A stretch of DNA of 64,000 bases from Microbacterium halophytorum (GTDB lineage: Bacteria; Actinomycetota; Actinomycetes; Actinomycetales; Microbacteriaceae). Position numbers and translations under genes: made by a program. The notes under the pieces are model-generated. The model did not search any database. It saw nothing but the letters and a program-made list of their open reading frames with translations, and was not told where the DNA came from. This document shows, in pieces, positions 28,779 to 38,474 of the stretch. The stretch covers positions 563,710-627,709 of the forward strand of contig NZ_KZ672982.1 of assembly GCF_002970975.1 (NCBI RefSeq). Reading direction: 5' to 3'. Each line of letters starts with the position of its first letter. Within the stretch, counting starts at the first letter, position 1.

Positions 28779-30167
28779 TCAATCGGATCTGCTGGACATA
28801 CGGCGCTCGGAGCGCGCGGATCGAGTGCGTCGGACGACGGCAATGAGGCCCAGCGCTAAAAGAATACCAGCGCCCGTGAACGCCACGATCGGCAGGGTCC
28901 CCTCCCGCAGGGACTCGGGCGTCGGGAGCCACGGCGAACCGGCCTCCGTCGGGGGGTCCGCGGGGGGCAGTGCGGGCAGCTCGACCTCGCCGACCTCCGG
29001 CCGCTCCTCGTCCGGCGGCGAATCGGCCCGCCGGTAGAGCCTCACCCATTCCTCAAGCGTCGTGTCCGAGACGGGGTTCGCGCCGACGATGTCGACGTCT
29101 TCCTCGACGGCCGCTTCCGCGTCGACGAGACCGTAGCCGTAGTCGGCGTCAGGGAGCTCCACCCCGTCGACGCCCCTGGCGGTCTTCACGATGCGATTGA
29201 TGACGTTGTCCGCATCGAGCTGCGGGTGCGCACTCCGGATGAGCGCTGCGACGCCCGAGACCACGGGCGCGGCGGCGCTCGTGCCCTCCCACGACATCAG
29301 CGTTCCGTCGGAGGCGAGGCCGAGCATCGGTTCGCTCGGGCCGGAGACCCCGATCGTGATGCCCTGCGTCGACGCGTCCTTGCTGATCTTGCCGTCCTCG
29401 TCGACGCCGCCGACGGCGAGGACCCCGGGGATGGTCGCCGGGGCGCCGACCGAATCGGTGCCGCTGCCCCGGTTCCCGGCCGCGACGACGACCACGACGT
29501 CGTTCTCGAAGGCGTAGAGGAACGCGTCGTCCCACGATTCGTCCCAGCCGAGCGTGTTCGTCGTCCACGACAGGTTGATCACGTCGGCGCCGTGGTCGAC
29601 CGCCCAGCGCATCGCCTCGGGCACCTGGTCGACGAAGGGAACGGATGCCGACGCTCCGAAGCCGACGGAGATCGACAGGAGGTCGGCCTCGGGCGCGACG
29701 CCGACGAAGCCCTTGCCCGGTGCCGTGCCGCGGGCCGCGGCGACCGAGCCGACGAGCGAACCGTGCTCGCGGTCGATGATGCCGACCGGCGTGCGCCCGT
29801 CATCCGCCCCGTTGCCCGACACATCGGTGCCGTCGACGACAGCGCCCTCGAGCTCGTCGGCCCCGTCGCCGATCCCCGTGTCGATCACCGCGATGGTCGC
29901 GCCCTCGCCCTTCGTGGTCTCCCACGCATCCTTGATGCCGTAGTCCTCGAGCCAGTACTCGGCGGCGCGGACCGGGTCCTTCTTCTTCGTCTTCTCGCCG
30001 TCATCCGGCTTCGACTCGTCGCCGTCCCGCTGCTCGGTCTTCTTCTCGTCCGGCTCCTTCGAGCCCTCGTCGTCCGCGCTCGTCGCCGCGGCCCCGCTCA
30101 GCAGGAGCACGGCCGTGATGGCGCCCGCGATCACCACGGGCACCCGCTTCGCGAGCGCGCCGCGCAT
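28779..30167 (-). CDS. membrane-anchored S8 subtilisin-like serine protease (mycosin-like)
   Basis: 462 residues. Signal peptide (residues ~8-30, ending AAATSA), then a highly charged Asp/Glu/Lys linker (31-64). The S8 domain has catalytic Asp96 (VIDTGIG), His135 (HGSLVG), Asn232 (AAGNRG) and Ser297 (GTSAAAP). A C-terminal membrane span lies near 430-448 followed by RRTRSAR. This is the mycosin (MycP) layout of type VII secretion proteases, but no eccC/eccD/esx gene lies in the window. Overlaps the DUF501 stop by one base. Confidence 0.9.
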   Translation of the reverse strand: MRGALAKRVPVVIAGAITAVLLLSGAAATSADDEGSKEPDEKKTEQRDGDESKPDDGEKTKKKDPVRAAEYWLEDYGIKDAWETTKGEGATIAVIDTGIGDGADELEGAVVDGTDVSGNGADDGRTPVGIIDREHGSLVGSVAAARGTAPGKGFVGVAPEADLLSISVGFGASASVPFVDQVPEAMRWAVDHGADVINLSWTTNTLGWDESWDDAFLYAFENDVVVVVAAGNRGSGTDSVGAPATIPGVLAVGGVDEDGKISKDASTQGITIGVSGPSEPMLGLASDGTLMSWEGTSAAAPVVSGVAALIRSAHPQLDADNVINRIVKTARGVDGVELPDADYGYGLVDAEAAVEEDVDIVGANPVSDTTLEEWVRLYRRADSPPDEERPEVGEVELPALPPADPPTEAGSPWLPTPESLREGTLPIVAFTGAGILLALGLIAVVRRTRSARSERRMSSRSD

Positions 30168-30706
30168 CAGGCGGCGGAGCCTTCCTCGCGCAGAGCGGCG
30201 CCGGGGTCGACGCACTCGCAGCGCTCGGGCGACCATGCCGAGCGGCGCAGCGCCTCGTCGCCGAGCGGGTTCACACCCTCGCCCGCGGCGAGCGCGTGCC
30301 CCGCGAGCGCGTGCAGGCACTTGACGCGGGTCGGCATGCCGCCGGCCGAGATGCCGTCGATCTCGGGGACCTCGCCGAACGCCGTACGGTCGGCGAGGAA
30401 GGCCTCGTGCGCCGCCGCGTACTGCGCGCGCACCTCGGCGCCGTCCGCGAGCCGCTGGTTCATCTCGACCATGACCTGACCGGCCTCGAGCCGGGACATC
30501 TCCGCCGTCGCGGCGGGGTGCGTGAGGTAGTAGAACGTGGGGAACGGCGTTCCGTTCGACAGGCGCGGCTTCGTCGATACGACGGTCGGGTTGCCGCAGG
30601 CGCACCGCGCGGCGATGCCGACGACGTCGCGCGCTTCGCGGCCGAGCTGCTCGGAGACGACGCGGACGTCGGCGGCGGTCACGGGGGCGAAAGGCGGTGT
30701 CGTCAC
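30167..30706 (-). CDS. DUF501 domain-containing protein
   Basis: 179 residues, GTG start. Cys-containing motifs RCACGNPTVV and MPTRVKCLHALAGHALA, plus GTPFPTFYYLTHP, as in DUF501. The gene conservedly follows ftsB/divIC next to eno in actinobacteria. Function unknown; the paired Cys/His residues could bind metal. 68 bp after ftsB and overlapping the protease start (TGATG). Confidence 0.9.
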   Translation of the reverse strand: MTTPPFAPVTAADVRVVSEQLGREARDVVGIAARCACGNPTVVSTKPRLSNGTPFPTFYYLTHPAATAEMSRLEAGQVMVEMNQRLADGAEVRAQYAAAHEAFLADRTAFGEVPEIDGISAGGMPTRVKCLHALAGHALAAGEGVNPLGDEALRRSAWSPERCECVDPGAALREEGSAA

Positions 30707-30774
30707 CCGCTCAGGCTATAAGGAACGTCTGAGAAAGCGGCGGGCGCCCGCTCGGCCCGGTCATCCGGGTCGCG

Positions 30775-31230
30775 TCACTCGGCCGGCGCCGCACGCTCCG
30801 CCATGCCCGCCTCGGTGAGCGAGCGCAGAAGGCTCCCCGCCCACTCGTCGTCAGCCTCCTCGACCTCGTCGCTGACGGGCTCCGCGTCGCGCGGCTGCTC
30901 CGACGCGTCGAGGTCGTTGACGATGAGGTACGGAACCTCGCCCGGCTTCGTGTAGTAGAGCCGCTCCCGGGCCTGCGCGGCGATGTATGCCTCGTCTCCC
31001 CAGCGCTCCTGCTCCGCCTCGAGCTCGGCGATCTCGCTCTGCGTGACGCGCACCGAATCCTCGAGCGCCGCGATCTTCTGGCGCTGGTCGACGAAGGTCG
31101 AGATGGTCGGCACGAGCATGAACGCGGCGAACACGATCACGCCCAGGATGATCACGGTGAACCCCGAGAACCGGATGCCGCCGAGCCACTCGCTCGCGGA
31201 CGCGCGGGAAGGGGGAGCCGATGTTCCCAT
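30775..31230 (-). CDS. ftsB: septum formation initiator family protein (FtsB/DivIC)
   Basis: 151 residues. A cytoplasmic head, one transmembrane helix (GFTVIILGVIVFAAFMLVP), then a periplasmic coiled coil (FVDQRQKIAALEDSVRV to EAEQERWGDEAYI) and the ARERLYYTKPGE segment typical of DivIC/FtsB. It links FtsQ and FtsL in the divisome. 30 bp after eno, same strand. Confidence 0.9.
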   Translation of the reverse strand: MGTSAPPSRASASEWLGGIRFSGFTVIILGVIVFAAFMLVPTISTFVDQRQKIAALEDSVRVTQSEIAELEAEQERWGDEAYIAAQARERLYYTKPGEVPYLIVNDLDASEQPRDAEPVSDEVEEADDEWAGSLLRSLTEAGMAERAAPAE

Positions 31231-31260
31231 CTGCTCCCCCTTCCGTCGTGATGTCAGCTG

Positions 31261-32640
<1,380 letters not shown>

Positions 32641-32832
32641 TCATCCGGTCGCCGCTCGACCGCCGGCGCCCGGCGAGTTCGGCGGAGGTTCATCCGGAAG
32701 TCATCGGCAGGATCGACCGCGCACGGCCGCGCGGCGCGCCGCGGGCTCCGGTGTCCCGCGACCCCGGGCGCTGGGGCGCGCCGGCGGCTGCGAACGCCGG
32801 ACGGCGCGCGGAACCGGAGCGATGCCCCCGTG

Positions 32833-33780
32833 TCAGCCCGCAGGACGCGGCGCGAAGCCGACGAGGCGTGCGGCGCGGAACTGGCCGCACAGCGCGAGGA
32901 CCGCGATGACGGCGCCGAGGACGATCCACATCGGCACCCCCATTGGCGCCATCAGCACGGGGTCCGGCGTGCTGCCGGCGGCGCTGAACAGCAGGGTCGC
33001 GCTTCCGACGGCGTTCAGCCCGCCGTGGGCGAACACGGCGGGCCACACCGATCCCGTGCGCAGGCGGAGCCACCCGAAGAAGACGCCGAGGAGCACGCAC
33101 GCGACGACCATGAACAGCACGCCGGTGACATCTGTGCGCGCGTAGTTCTGCCCGAGGAGCAGTACGGGCGCATGCCACACGCCCCAGACCGCGCCCGTGA
33201 TGAGCAGGGCGGGCCACACGCCGAGCGGGCGCAGCGACGGGAGCAGCCAGCCCCGCCACCCGATCTCCTCGCCGAACGCCAGGATCGCGTTCGGGATCAC
33301 GGCGGCGAAAGGCACCATCACGAGCTGCACCGAGACCAGGAGCCACGGGTCGATGCCGCTCAGGTCGGCCCCTGCGGCCTCATTCGCGGCGACGAAGCCC
33401 GACAGGCCCGCGAGGTCGAGCTCGACCCAGCCGAACGCGGCCGAGACCGCGATGCCCGCGAACGTCAGCACGAGCGGGGCGAGCAGGCCGAGCACGCAGA
33501 ACCAGATCGTGCGGCCGACGGGCCGCAGCGGCCACAGACCCAGGAACCGCACGGCACCGCGACGCGGCGCCCTCAGCACCAGCACCACGACGAGCACGGC
33601 CAGGGCGGGCGTGAACATCATCGCCGACACGACGGCCTGTGCGAGCAGCGGCGGCAGCTCCCCGAGCCAGAGCGGGAGCGCGACGACCCACGCGAGCCCT
33701 GTCGCGACGACGGAGAAGACGACGACCGCGGCCCACGGCACCCGGCCGGGGCGTGCGCCTGCCTGCTGTTCAGCGCTCAT
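32833..33780 (-). CDS. CPBP-family intramembrane metalloprotease (Abi)
   Basis: 315 residues, about eight transmembrane helices. CPBP/Abi motifs in order: GEEIGWRGWLLP (EExxxR), WGVWHAPVLLL (His) and FAHGGLNAVGS (HxxxN/D type). These are putative glutamic or metallo-type CAAX-like proteases. The start overlaps the end of the DUF1648 gene by 11 bp. It is the last gene of the GntR operon. Confidence 0.9.
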   Translation of the reverse strand: MSAEQQAGARPGRVPWAAVVVFSVVATGLAWVVALPLWLGELPPLLAQAVVSAMMFTPALAVLVVVLVLRAPRRGAVRFLGLWPLRPVGRTIWFCVLGLLAPLVLTFAGIAVSAAFGWVELDLAGLSGFVAANEAAGADLSGIDPWLLVSVQLVMVPFAAVIPNAILAFGEEIGWRGWLLPSLRPLGVWPALLITGAVWGVWHAPVLLLGQNYARTDVTGVLFMVVACVLLGVFFGWLRLRTGSVWPAVFAHGGLNAVGSATLLFSAAGSTPDPVLMAPMGVPMWIVLGAVIAVLALCGQFRAARLVGFAPRPAG

Positions 33781-34831
33781 CGCGACCACCGTCCTCTCGC
33801 GGATTCGCGGCCGAGGTGAGGCCCCGCAGCAGCGCCACCGCCGTCTCAGCGTCGTCGACCGTGACGGTGACGAGCTTGCCAGCATTGGTTGTGACCCGAA
33901 TGCCCTCCCCCGCACGCATCACGATGCCCATGCCCGCGCCGGCGACGCCGTAGCGCCAGCCCCAGCCCCCGAACTCCCCCATGGGGCTGACCTGCACCAC
34001 CTCGGCCGAGCGGATGTCGCCAGCGGCGATGTGTTTGCGGGGCCACCCGAGGGGCGCGCGGACCGTCAGACCGTCCGCATCGACGCGCACCACGAACCTC
34101 GCGGCGAGCAGCACGGCCGCTGTCGCGAGCACGCCGCTCCCGATGGCGGCCCACGCCCCCGCGGACAGACTGCCCGTGAGCTGGACATCGAGAACCGCAG
34201 TCGTCAGCGCAATCCCCAGGGTGATGAGGACCAGCGCGCCGAGCACGATGAGCGCCGAGCGCGATAGCGACACCGAGCGGATCCAGACCGCGCGCTCGCC
34301 CGGAGCCAGGTCGACGGCCTCGGGCGCGGCGGCACGCTCGTCCGGATCCGCGGGAACATTGAGCGCTCCCTTCCACGCGAGGAAGCCGGCGACGACCCCG
34401 ATCGCCGCCCCGATCAGGAGGGCCGGTCCGGCGTTCGGCACGTCGCGCGCGTCGTCGTAGCCGACCTGCATCGCCGCGGTGAGGAACTGCCCGACGCCGA
34501 GCAGGCCGACCTCGAACCAGATGGCCGCGGCGATGACCCGGTACGACATGGCCCGTCCGGAGTTCGTCCTGAGCCCCGACAGCGCGAGCAGAGCGAGGAG
34601 CAGCGTGATGCCGCCGCCGACCGCGATCGTCGTGACGGGGAGCACCCACTGCGGGCCGAAGCCGTCGGGCCCGCCCGTGAAGCCCCAGTGCGTCGCGGCG
34701 GGGTCGGGCATCGCAGGCAGCATCGCGAACTGCGCGGCCGTGAGCATGACGAACACCGCCAGCGGCGCGTACAGCCCCACCCACCGGAAGCGCCTGACCG
34801 CCCGCCGCCGCTCCGCCTCATACGTCGTCAT
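33770..34831 (-). CDS. DUF1648-type multi-span membrane protein with PH-like tail
   Basis: 353 residues. The N-terminal DUF1648 segment (LYAPLAVFVMLTAAQFAMLP then HWGFTGGPDGFG) and six or so helices are followed by a soluble beta-rich tail with IAAGDIRSAEVVQVSPM and GMGIVMRAGEGIRV, PH-like. The family sits next to YtrA-type GntR regulators and is inferred to sense or respond to envelope stress. Start ATG overlaps the gntR stop (4 bp). Confidence 0.85.
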   Translation of the reverse strand: MTTYEAERRRAVRRFRWVGLYAPLAVFVMLTAAQFAMLPAMPDPAATHWGFTGGPDGFGPQWVLPVTTIAVGGGITLLLALLALSGLRTNSGRAMSYRVIAAAIWFEVGLLGVGQFLTAAMQVGYDDARDVPNAGPALLIGAAIGVVAGFLAWKGALNVPADPDERAAAPEAVDLAPGERAVWIRSVSLSRSALIVLGALVLITLGIALTTAVLDVQLTGSLSAGAWAAIGSGVLATAAVLLAARFVVRVDADGLTVRAPLGWPRKHIAAGDIRSAEVVQVSPMGEFGGWGWRYGVAGAGMGIVMRAGEGIRVTTNAGKLVTVTVDDAETAVALLRGLTSAANPREDGGRDER

Positions 34832-35340
34832 CGCACTCCTCCTGTCGCGTGCGCACCCTCGGCTCTCAAAACGCCCTCATCCGGCGCGGCGCCGAGGGCG
34901 TCGCCCGAGGCGGCTCCGATGGGTGGGCGTATGTGCGCCGCGGGTTCGAACCCCGTCCGCGCCTCGCCGCGCGCGCCACCCGGCCCGGCACCTCCGGATG
35001 CATCGCGCACCAGGTTCGCGAGCGCGTCGCGCGAGATGCCCAGCGAGGCGGCACGCGCCACGATCCGCCCGATGTCGTCGCGCAGCTCCGCCGCCGGGCC
35101 CGCCGCGGCCGCGACGACCGCTCCCCTGCCGGGGCGCATGTCGACGAGCCCCTCCTCGCGCAGCTGCTGATAGGCGTGCAGCACGGTGTGCAGGTTCACG
35201 CCGAGCGAGGCAGCCACCTGCTTCGCCGAGGGCAGCCGGTCGCCCGGGCCGACCGATCCCGCGACGACGTCGGCCCGAATCGACGCCGCGATCTGCGCGA
35301 AGACGGGCACCTCGCGCGTCGGATCGATCCGGATCAGCAT
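34828..35340 (-). CDS. GntR-family (YtrA-type) transcriptional regulator
   Basis: 170 residues. A winged-helix GntR domain at residues ~1-75: IDPTREVPVFAQIAASIRADV, LPSAKQVAASLGVNLHTVLHAYQ, LREEGLVDMRPGRG. The effector part is short as in the YtrA subfamily. The tail after residue ~115 (GGAGPGGARGEA...) is low-complexity and probably disordered. It heads a coupled operon gntR-DUF1648-CPBP. An inverted repeat overlaps its promoter, so autorepression is likely. Confidence 0.9.
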   Translation of the reverse strand: MLIRIDPTREVPVFAQIAASIRADVVAGSVGPGDRLPSAKQVAASLGVNLHTVLHAYQQLREEGLVDMRPGRGAVVAAAAGPAAELRDDIGRIVARAASLGISRDALANLVRDASGGAGPGGARGEARTGFEPAAHIRPPIGAASGDALGAAPDEGVLRAEGAHATGGVR

Positions 35341-35345
35341 GCTCT

Positions 35346-35376
35346 TATTCTATATGAACTAGAATAGTACATCCAA
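35346..35376 (-). promoter_or_regulatory. gntR promoter with overlapping operator
   Basis: On the minus strand: -35-like TTGGAT (35371-35376), 16 bases, -10 TATAGA (35349-35354), ATG at 35340. A perfect 7+7 inverted repeat, TATTCTA and TAGAATA with a 7-base spacer (35346-35366), covers the -10 and the spacer. That fits repression by the GntR protein itself. Confidence 0.7.
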
Positions 35377-35449
35377 TATCCCGACCGGTCGCGATCTCCC
35401 ACTCCACCACCGAGGTCGCAGATTCCGCACTAAAATCCCCGATCGCAGC

Positions 35450-35493
35450 GAGAATCTTGACACCGCGGAGTGAGAATTCTGACACCGCGGGGT
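35450..35493. repeat. tandem 22-bp direct repeat
   Basis: Two adjacent 22-base copies (35450-35471, 35472-35493) with three mismatches, each holding GACACCGCGG. They lie between gntR and the permease gene. They could be a regulator site or the trace of an insertion-sequence end; no transposase is present. Confidence 0.7.
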
Positions 35494-35569
35494 GGTCATC
35501 CCGGCGCCAGGGGCACCGCGCCGGCACCCCTCCGGCCGCGGCCGTGGCCGGCGCGCCACCCGGGCGCCC

Positions 35570-35575
35570 TATACT
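35570..35575 (+). promoter_or_regulatory. -10 box of the APC permease gene
   Basis: TATACT, spacer CGCCCGC (7), ATG 35583; leaderless arrangement. Confidence 0.6.
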
Positions 35576-35582
35576 CGCCCGC

Positions 35583-36884
35583 ATGACGACCCTCGCGCGC
35601 CGGCTCGGGCTCGGTGACGCCGTCGCGATCGGGCTCGGCTCCATGGTCGGCGCCGGCGTGTTCTCGGTGTTCGCCCCCGCGGCGGCCGCCGCAGGCGCCG
35701 GCATGCTGATCGGCCTCGCCCTGGCTGCGCTGGTGGCCTTCGCGAACGCGACGAGCTCGGCGCAGCTGGCGGCCGTCCATCCGGTCTCGGGCGGCAGCTA
35801 CGCCTACGGCAGGGCCGAGCTGAACGAGTGGTGGGGCTTCCTCGCGGGTTGGTGCTTCCTCGTGGGCAAGACGGCGAGCTGCGCCGCCATGACCCTCACG
35901 TTCGCGGCGTACGCCGCGCCCGGATTCGAGCGGCCGGTCGCCATCGCCGCCGTCGCCGCGCTGTGCGCGATCAACCTCGCCGGCGTCACTCGCACGGCAC
36001 TCGCGACGAAGGTCATCGTCGCCCTGGTGCTCACCGTGCTCGCCGTTGTCGTCGCCGCCGGCATCGTCGCGTCGTCCCCCGGCAGCGCTGAGGCTGCGCT
36101 CGCCGTCGCCTCGCCCACGGGCGCCGTCGATTCCTCAGCCGCGGCCGCTGGTGGGTCCGCTCTCGGCGGCCTGCTCGCATCCGGGTGGCACGGCATCCTG
36201 CAATCGGCCGGCCTGCTGTTCTTCGCATTCGCCGGCTACGCGCGCATCGCGACGATGGGTGAGGAAGTGCGCGACCCGCGGCGCACGATCCCGCGCGCGA
36301 TCGTCTTCGCCCTCTCCGCCGCCGTCGTGATCTACGCCGTACTCGCCGTTGTCGTGCTCTGGACGCTCGGCCCCGAGGCCGCCGCCGCTTCGCACGCGCC
36401 TCTGGCGGACGTCGTGGGCGCGGCCGGATGGGCGTGGGCCGAACCCGTCGTGCGCGTCGGCGCCGCGCTCGCCTCGCTCGGGGCGATGCTCGCTCTGTTC
36501 GCCGGGCTCGGCCGCACGGGCCTCGCGATGGCCCGCGACGGCGACGTGCCCCGCTGGTTCGCCGCCGTGTCCCCGCGCACGCAGGTCCCCCACCGCGCCG
36601 AGATCGCCGTCGCTCTCGTCGTGATCGCCCTGGTCGCGACGGTCGACCTGCGCGGAGCGATCGGCTTCTCGTCCTTCGGCGTGCTGCTGTACTACCTGGT
36701 CGCCAACCTCGCCGCGTTCCGCCAGGGCGACGCCCGCCGCTACCCGCGGTGGCTGCAGGTGCTCGGCGCGGCGCTCTGCGTCGTGCTGGCGGCGAGCCTG
36801 CCGTGGCAGAGCATCGCGGGCGGCGCGGGCGTCGTCGCGCTCGGGCTCACGTACCGCCTCATCCGGCTGCGCGCCGCGCGCTGA
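35583..36884 (+). CDS. APC-family amino acid permease
   Basis: 433 residues, about 12 transmembrane helices. The APC motif GLGSMVGAGVFSVFAPAAA lies in helix 1, FAFAGYARIATMGEEVRDPRRTIPRA in the helix 6-7 region (the conserved EE..P..T.PRAI), and a long Ala/Val-rich core. Substrate not predictable. ATG 35583 is fixed by TATACT seven bases upstream. Convergent with hisS. Confidence 0.9.
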   Translation: MTTLARRLGLGDAVAIGLGSMVGAGVFSVFAPAAAAAGAGMLIGLALAALVAFANATSSAQLAAVHPVSGGSYAYGRAELNEWWGFLAGWCFLVGKTASCAAMTLTFAAYAAPGFERPVAIAAVAALCAINLAGVTRTALATKVIVALVLTVLAVVVAAGIVASSPGSAEAALAVASPTGAVDSSAAAAGGSALGGLLASGWHGILQSAGLLFFAFAGYARIATMGEEVRDPRRTIPRAIVFALSAAVVIYAVLAVVVLWTLGPEAAAASHAPLADVVGAAGWAWAEPVVRVGAALASLGAMLALFAGLGRTGLAMARDGDVPRWFAAVSPRTQVPHRAEIAVALVVIALVATVDLRGAIGFSSFGVLLYYLVANLAAFRQGDARRYPRWLQVLGAALCVVLAASLPWQSIAGGAGVVALGLTYRLIRLRAAR

Positions 36885-36903
36885 GCGGCGCATCGGCTGT
36901 AGG

Positions 36904-36958
36904 GGATTCCCCGAAATTAGGCAACACCAGGCCGAAAAAGCCTACCCTCGAGGAATCC
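36904..36958. terminator. nested inverted repeat between the APC permease and hisS
   Basis: Outer arms GGATTCC (36904-36910) and GGAATCC (36952-36958), inner arms TAGGC (36918-36922) and GCCTA (36940-36944), with an A-rich loop side. It lies between convergent stops; a terminator is likely but the stems are short. Confidence 0.4.
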
Positions 36959-37006
36959 TCCTAGGCTCTGGGCACCGTGCCGGCCCGGAACCTCGACTCA
37001 GGGGGC

Positions 37007-38269
37007 TCAGCCGAGCGGCTTCAGCTCCAGGTCGGCGAGCGCCTGGCCCGCGCGGAGCGCCGCGAAAGCCGCGTAGCCGTCGGCTTCGGCCTGGGCGAGC
37101 AGGTTCTTGAGGTTCTTCGGCCGCTGTTCGAGCCGCACGCGCTTGCCCTCCGCCACGAGCGCCGCCTTGGCGTGGAGCAGCTCGGGCAGCGGCACGTCCT
37201 TGTCGTGCACGAGCACGACGGCCTCGGCCGCCTCGCCCTCGGCGATCTCCACGAGGTCGACGACGCGCTCGAAGCCGATCGAGAAGCCGACGGCGGGCAC
37301 TTCCTGGCCGAGGAAGCGCCCGATCATGCCGTCGTAGCGACCGCCCCCGCCCAGCGAGTACGACACCGACGGATGCGCGACCTCGAAGATCGTGCCGGTG
37401 TAGTAGCCCATGCCCCGCACGAGGAAAGGGTCGAACTCGAGGCTCGCGGCGCCCACGGCCTCACCGATGCCGACGAGGTGCGCGACCACGTCATCCGGAA
37501 CGCCCTCCGGGAGCGCGGCGCGGATCTGCCGCTCGCCGAAGCCGTCCGGCTCAGCCCGATCGCGGCCGAGGAACGCCTCGAACGCGTCGACGGCCGCGGC
37601 CGACGCCCCGCGCTCGCGCAGCTCCGCGGCGACGCCCTCGGGGCCGATCTTGTCGAGCTTGTCGATCGTGATGAGCACACCCGGGCGCTCGTCCGGGTCG
37701 AAGCCGAACACGTCGAGCATCGCGTCGAGCGCGCGGCGGTCGTTGACCCGGATGACGGCGCCCGTGAGGCCCAGCGCGTCGAACACGTCGAGCGAGGCGG
37801 CGAGCAGCTCGACCTCGGCGCGGGCGGTGGCGTCGCCGATGATGTCGATGTCGCACTGCACGAACTGGCGGTAGCGGCCCTTCTGCGGGCGCTCCGCCCG
37901 CCAGACCGGGGCGATCTGGATCGATCGGAACACGCCGGGCAGCGAGCCGCGGTTCGACGCGTAGAACCGCGACAGCGGCACGGTCAGGTCGTAGCGCAGG
38001 CCGAGGTCGGTCAGCCCCGCCTGGTCGTCGGCCGCCGCGGCGACCTTCTCGGGCGTCAGGCCCCGGCGCAGCACGTTGAACGCGAGCTTCTCGTTGTCGC
38101 CGCCGATGCCGGCGTGCAGGCGCGAGTACTCCTCCATGACGGGGGTCTCGATCTCGTCGAAACCGTGCGCGCGGTAGCGATCCCGGATGATCGAGAGCAC
38201 CCGCTCGCGGCGGTTCTTGTCGGAGGGCAGGAAGTCGCGCATCCCGCGCGGGGCGTTTACGGAAGCCAT
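37007..38269 (-). CDS. hisS: histidyl-tRNA synthetase
   Basis: 420 residues, class II. The N-terminal APRGMRDFLP, RYDLTVPLSRF, the motif-2 region QFVQCDIDIIG, the His-specific YYTGTIFEVAH, GGGGRYDGMIG and motif 3 GFSIGFERV, then an anticodon-binding domain. ATG 38269 fits the family. Unusually, the KGRYR motif-2 loop and histidine patches are complete, so it is functional as read. Confidence 0.96.
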   Translation of the reverse strand: MASVNAPRGMRDFLPSDKNRRERVLSIIRDRYRAHGFDEIETPVMEEYSRLHAGIGGDNEKLAFNVLRRGLTPEKVAAAADDQAGLTDLGLRYDLTVPLSRFYASNRGSLPGVFRSIQIAPVWRAERPQKGRYRQFVQCDIDIIGDATARAEVELLAASLDVFDALGLTGAVIRVNDRRALDAMLDVFGFDPDERPGVLITIDKLDKIGPEGVAAELRERGASAAAVDAFEAFLGRDRAEPDGFGERQIRAALPEGVPDDVVAHLVGIGEAVGAASLEFDPFLVRGMGYYTGTIFEVAHPSVSYSLGGGGRYDGMIGRFLGQEVPAVGFSIGFERVVDLVEIAEGEAAEAVVLVHDKDVPLPELLHAKAALVAEGKRVRLEQRPKNLKNLLAQAEADGYAAFAALRAGQALADLELKPLG

Positions 38270-38357
38270 AGCACTCCGATTATCCCAGAACGCCCGGGCA
38301 CCCAGTTTCCCCGGCCGAAGCTGTGCGCCCCTCACGCGCCGCGACGTGCGGGTGTCA

Positions 38358-38466
38358 GCGCCCACGACCCACAACAGGCCGCACCTGAGCGGTGCACCAT
38401 CCGGTCAGGTGCGACGATCTGCGGGTAGAGCGCCGCCTACGTCCCACAAGCACGCGTACCTGAGGG
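38358..38466. repeat. imperfect direct repeat with hairpin upstream of hisS
   Basis: Two ~35-base copies (about 38358-38392 and 38432-38466) share CCCACAA and ACCTGAG and about three-quarters of positions. Between them CGCACCTGA (38380-38388) pairs with TCAGGTGCG (38405-38413). It lies between the mazG stop and the hisS start. It may serve as the mazG terminator. Confidence 0.55.
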
Positions 38467-38474
38467 GCCGCCGC

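Noticed and set aside
34937..34963. A T-arm-like GGGTTCGAACCCC with a pairing 7-mer upstream at 34883
   Set aside because: No D or anticodon arm can be folded and it lies inside the gntR coding frame; GC-rich chance pairing is likely.
36917..36944. TTAGGC...GCCTA as a DtxR/iron box
   Set aside because: The 19-bp consensus spacing is absent and it lies between two convergent stops, where a hairpin is a better explanation.
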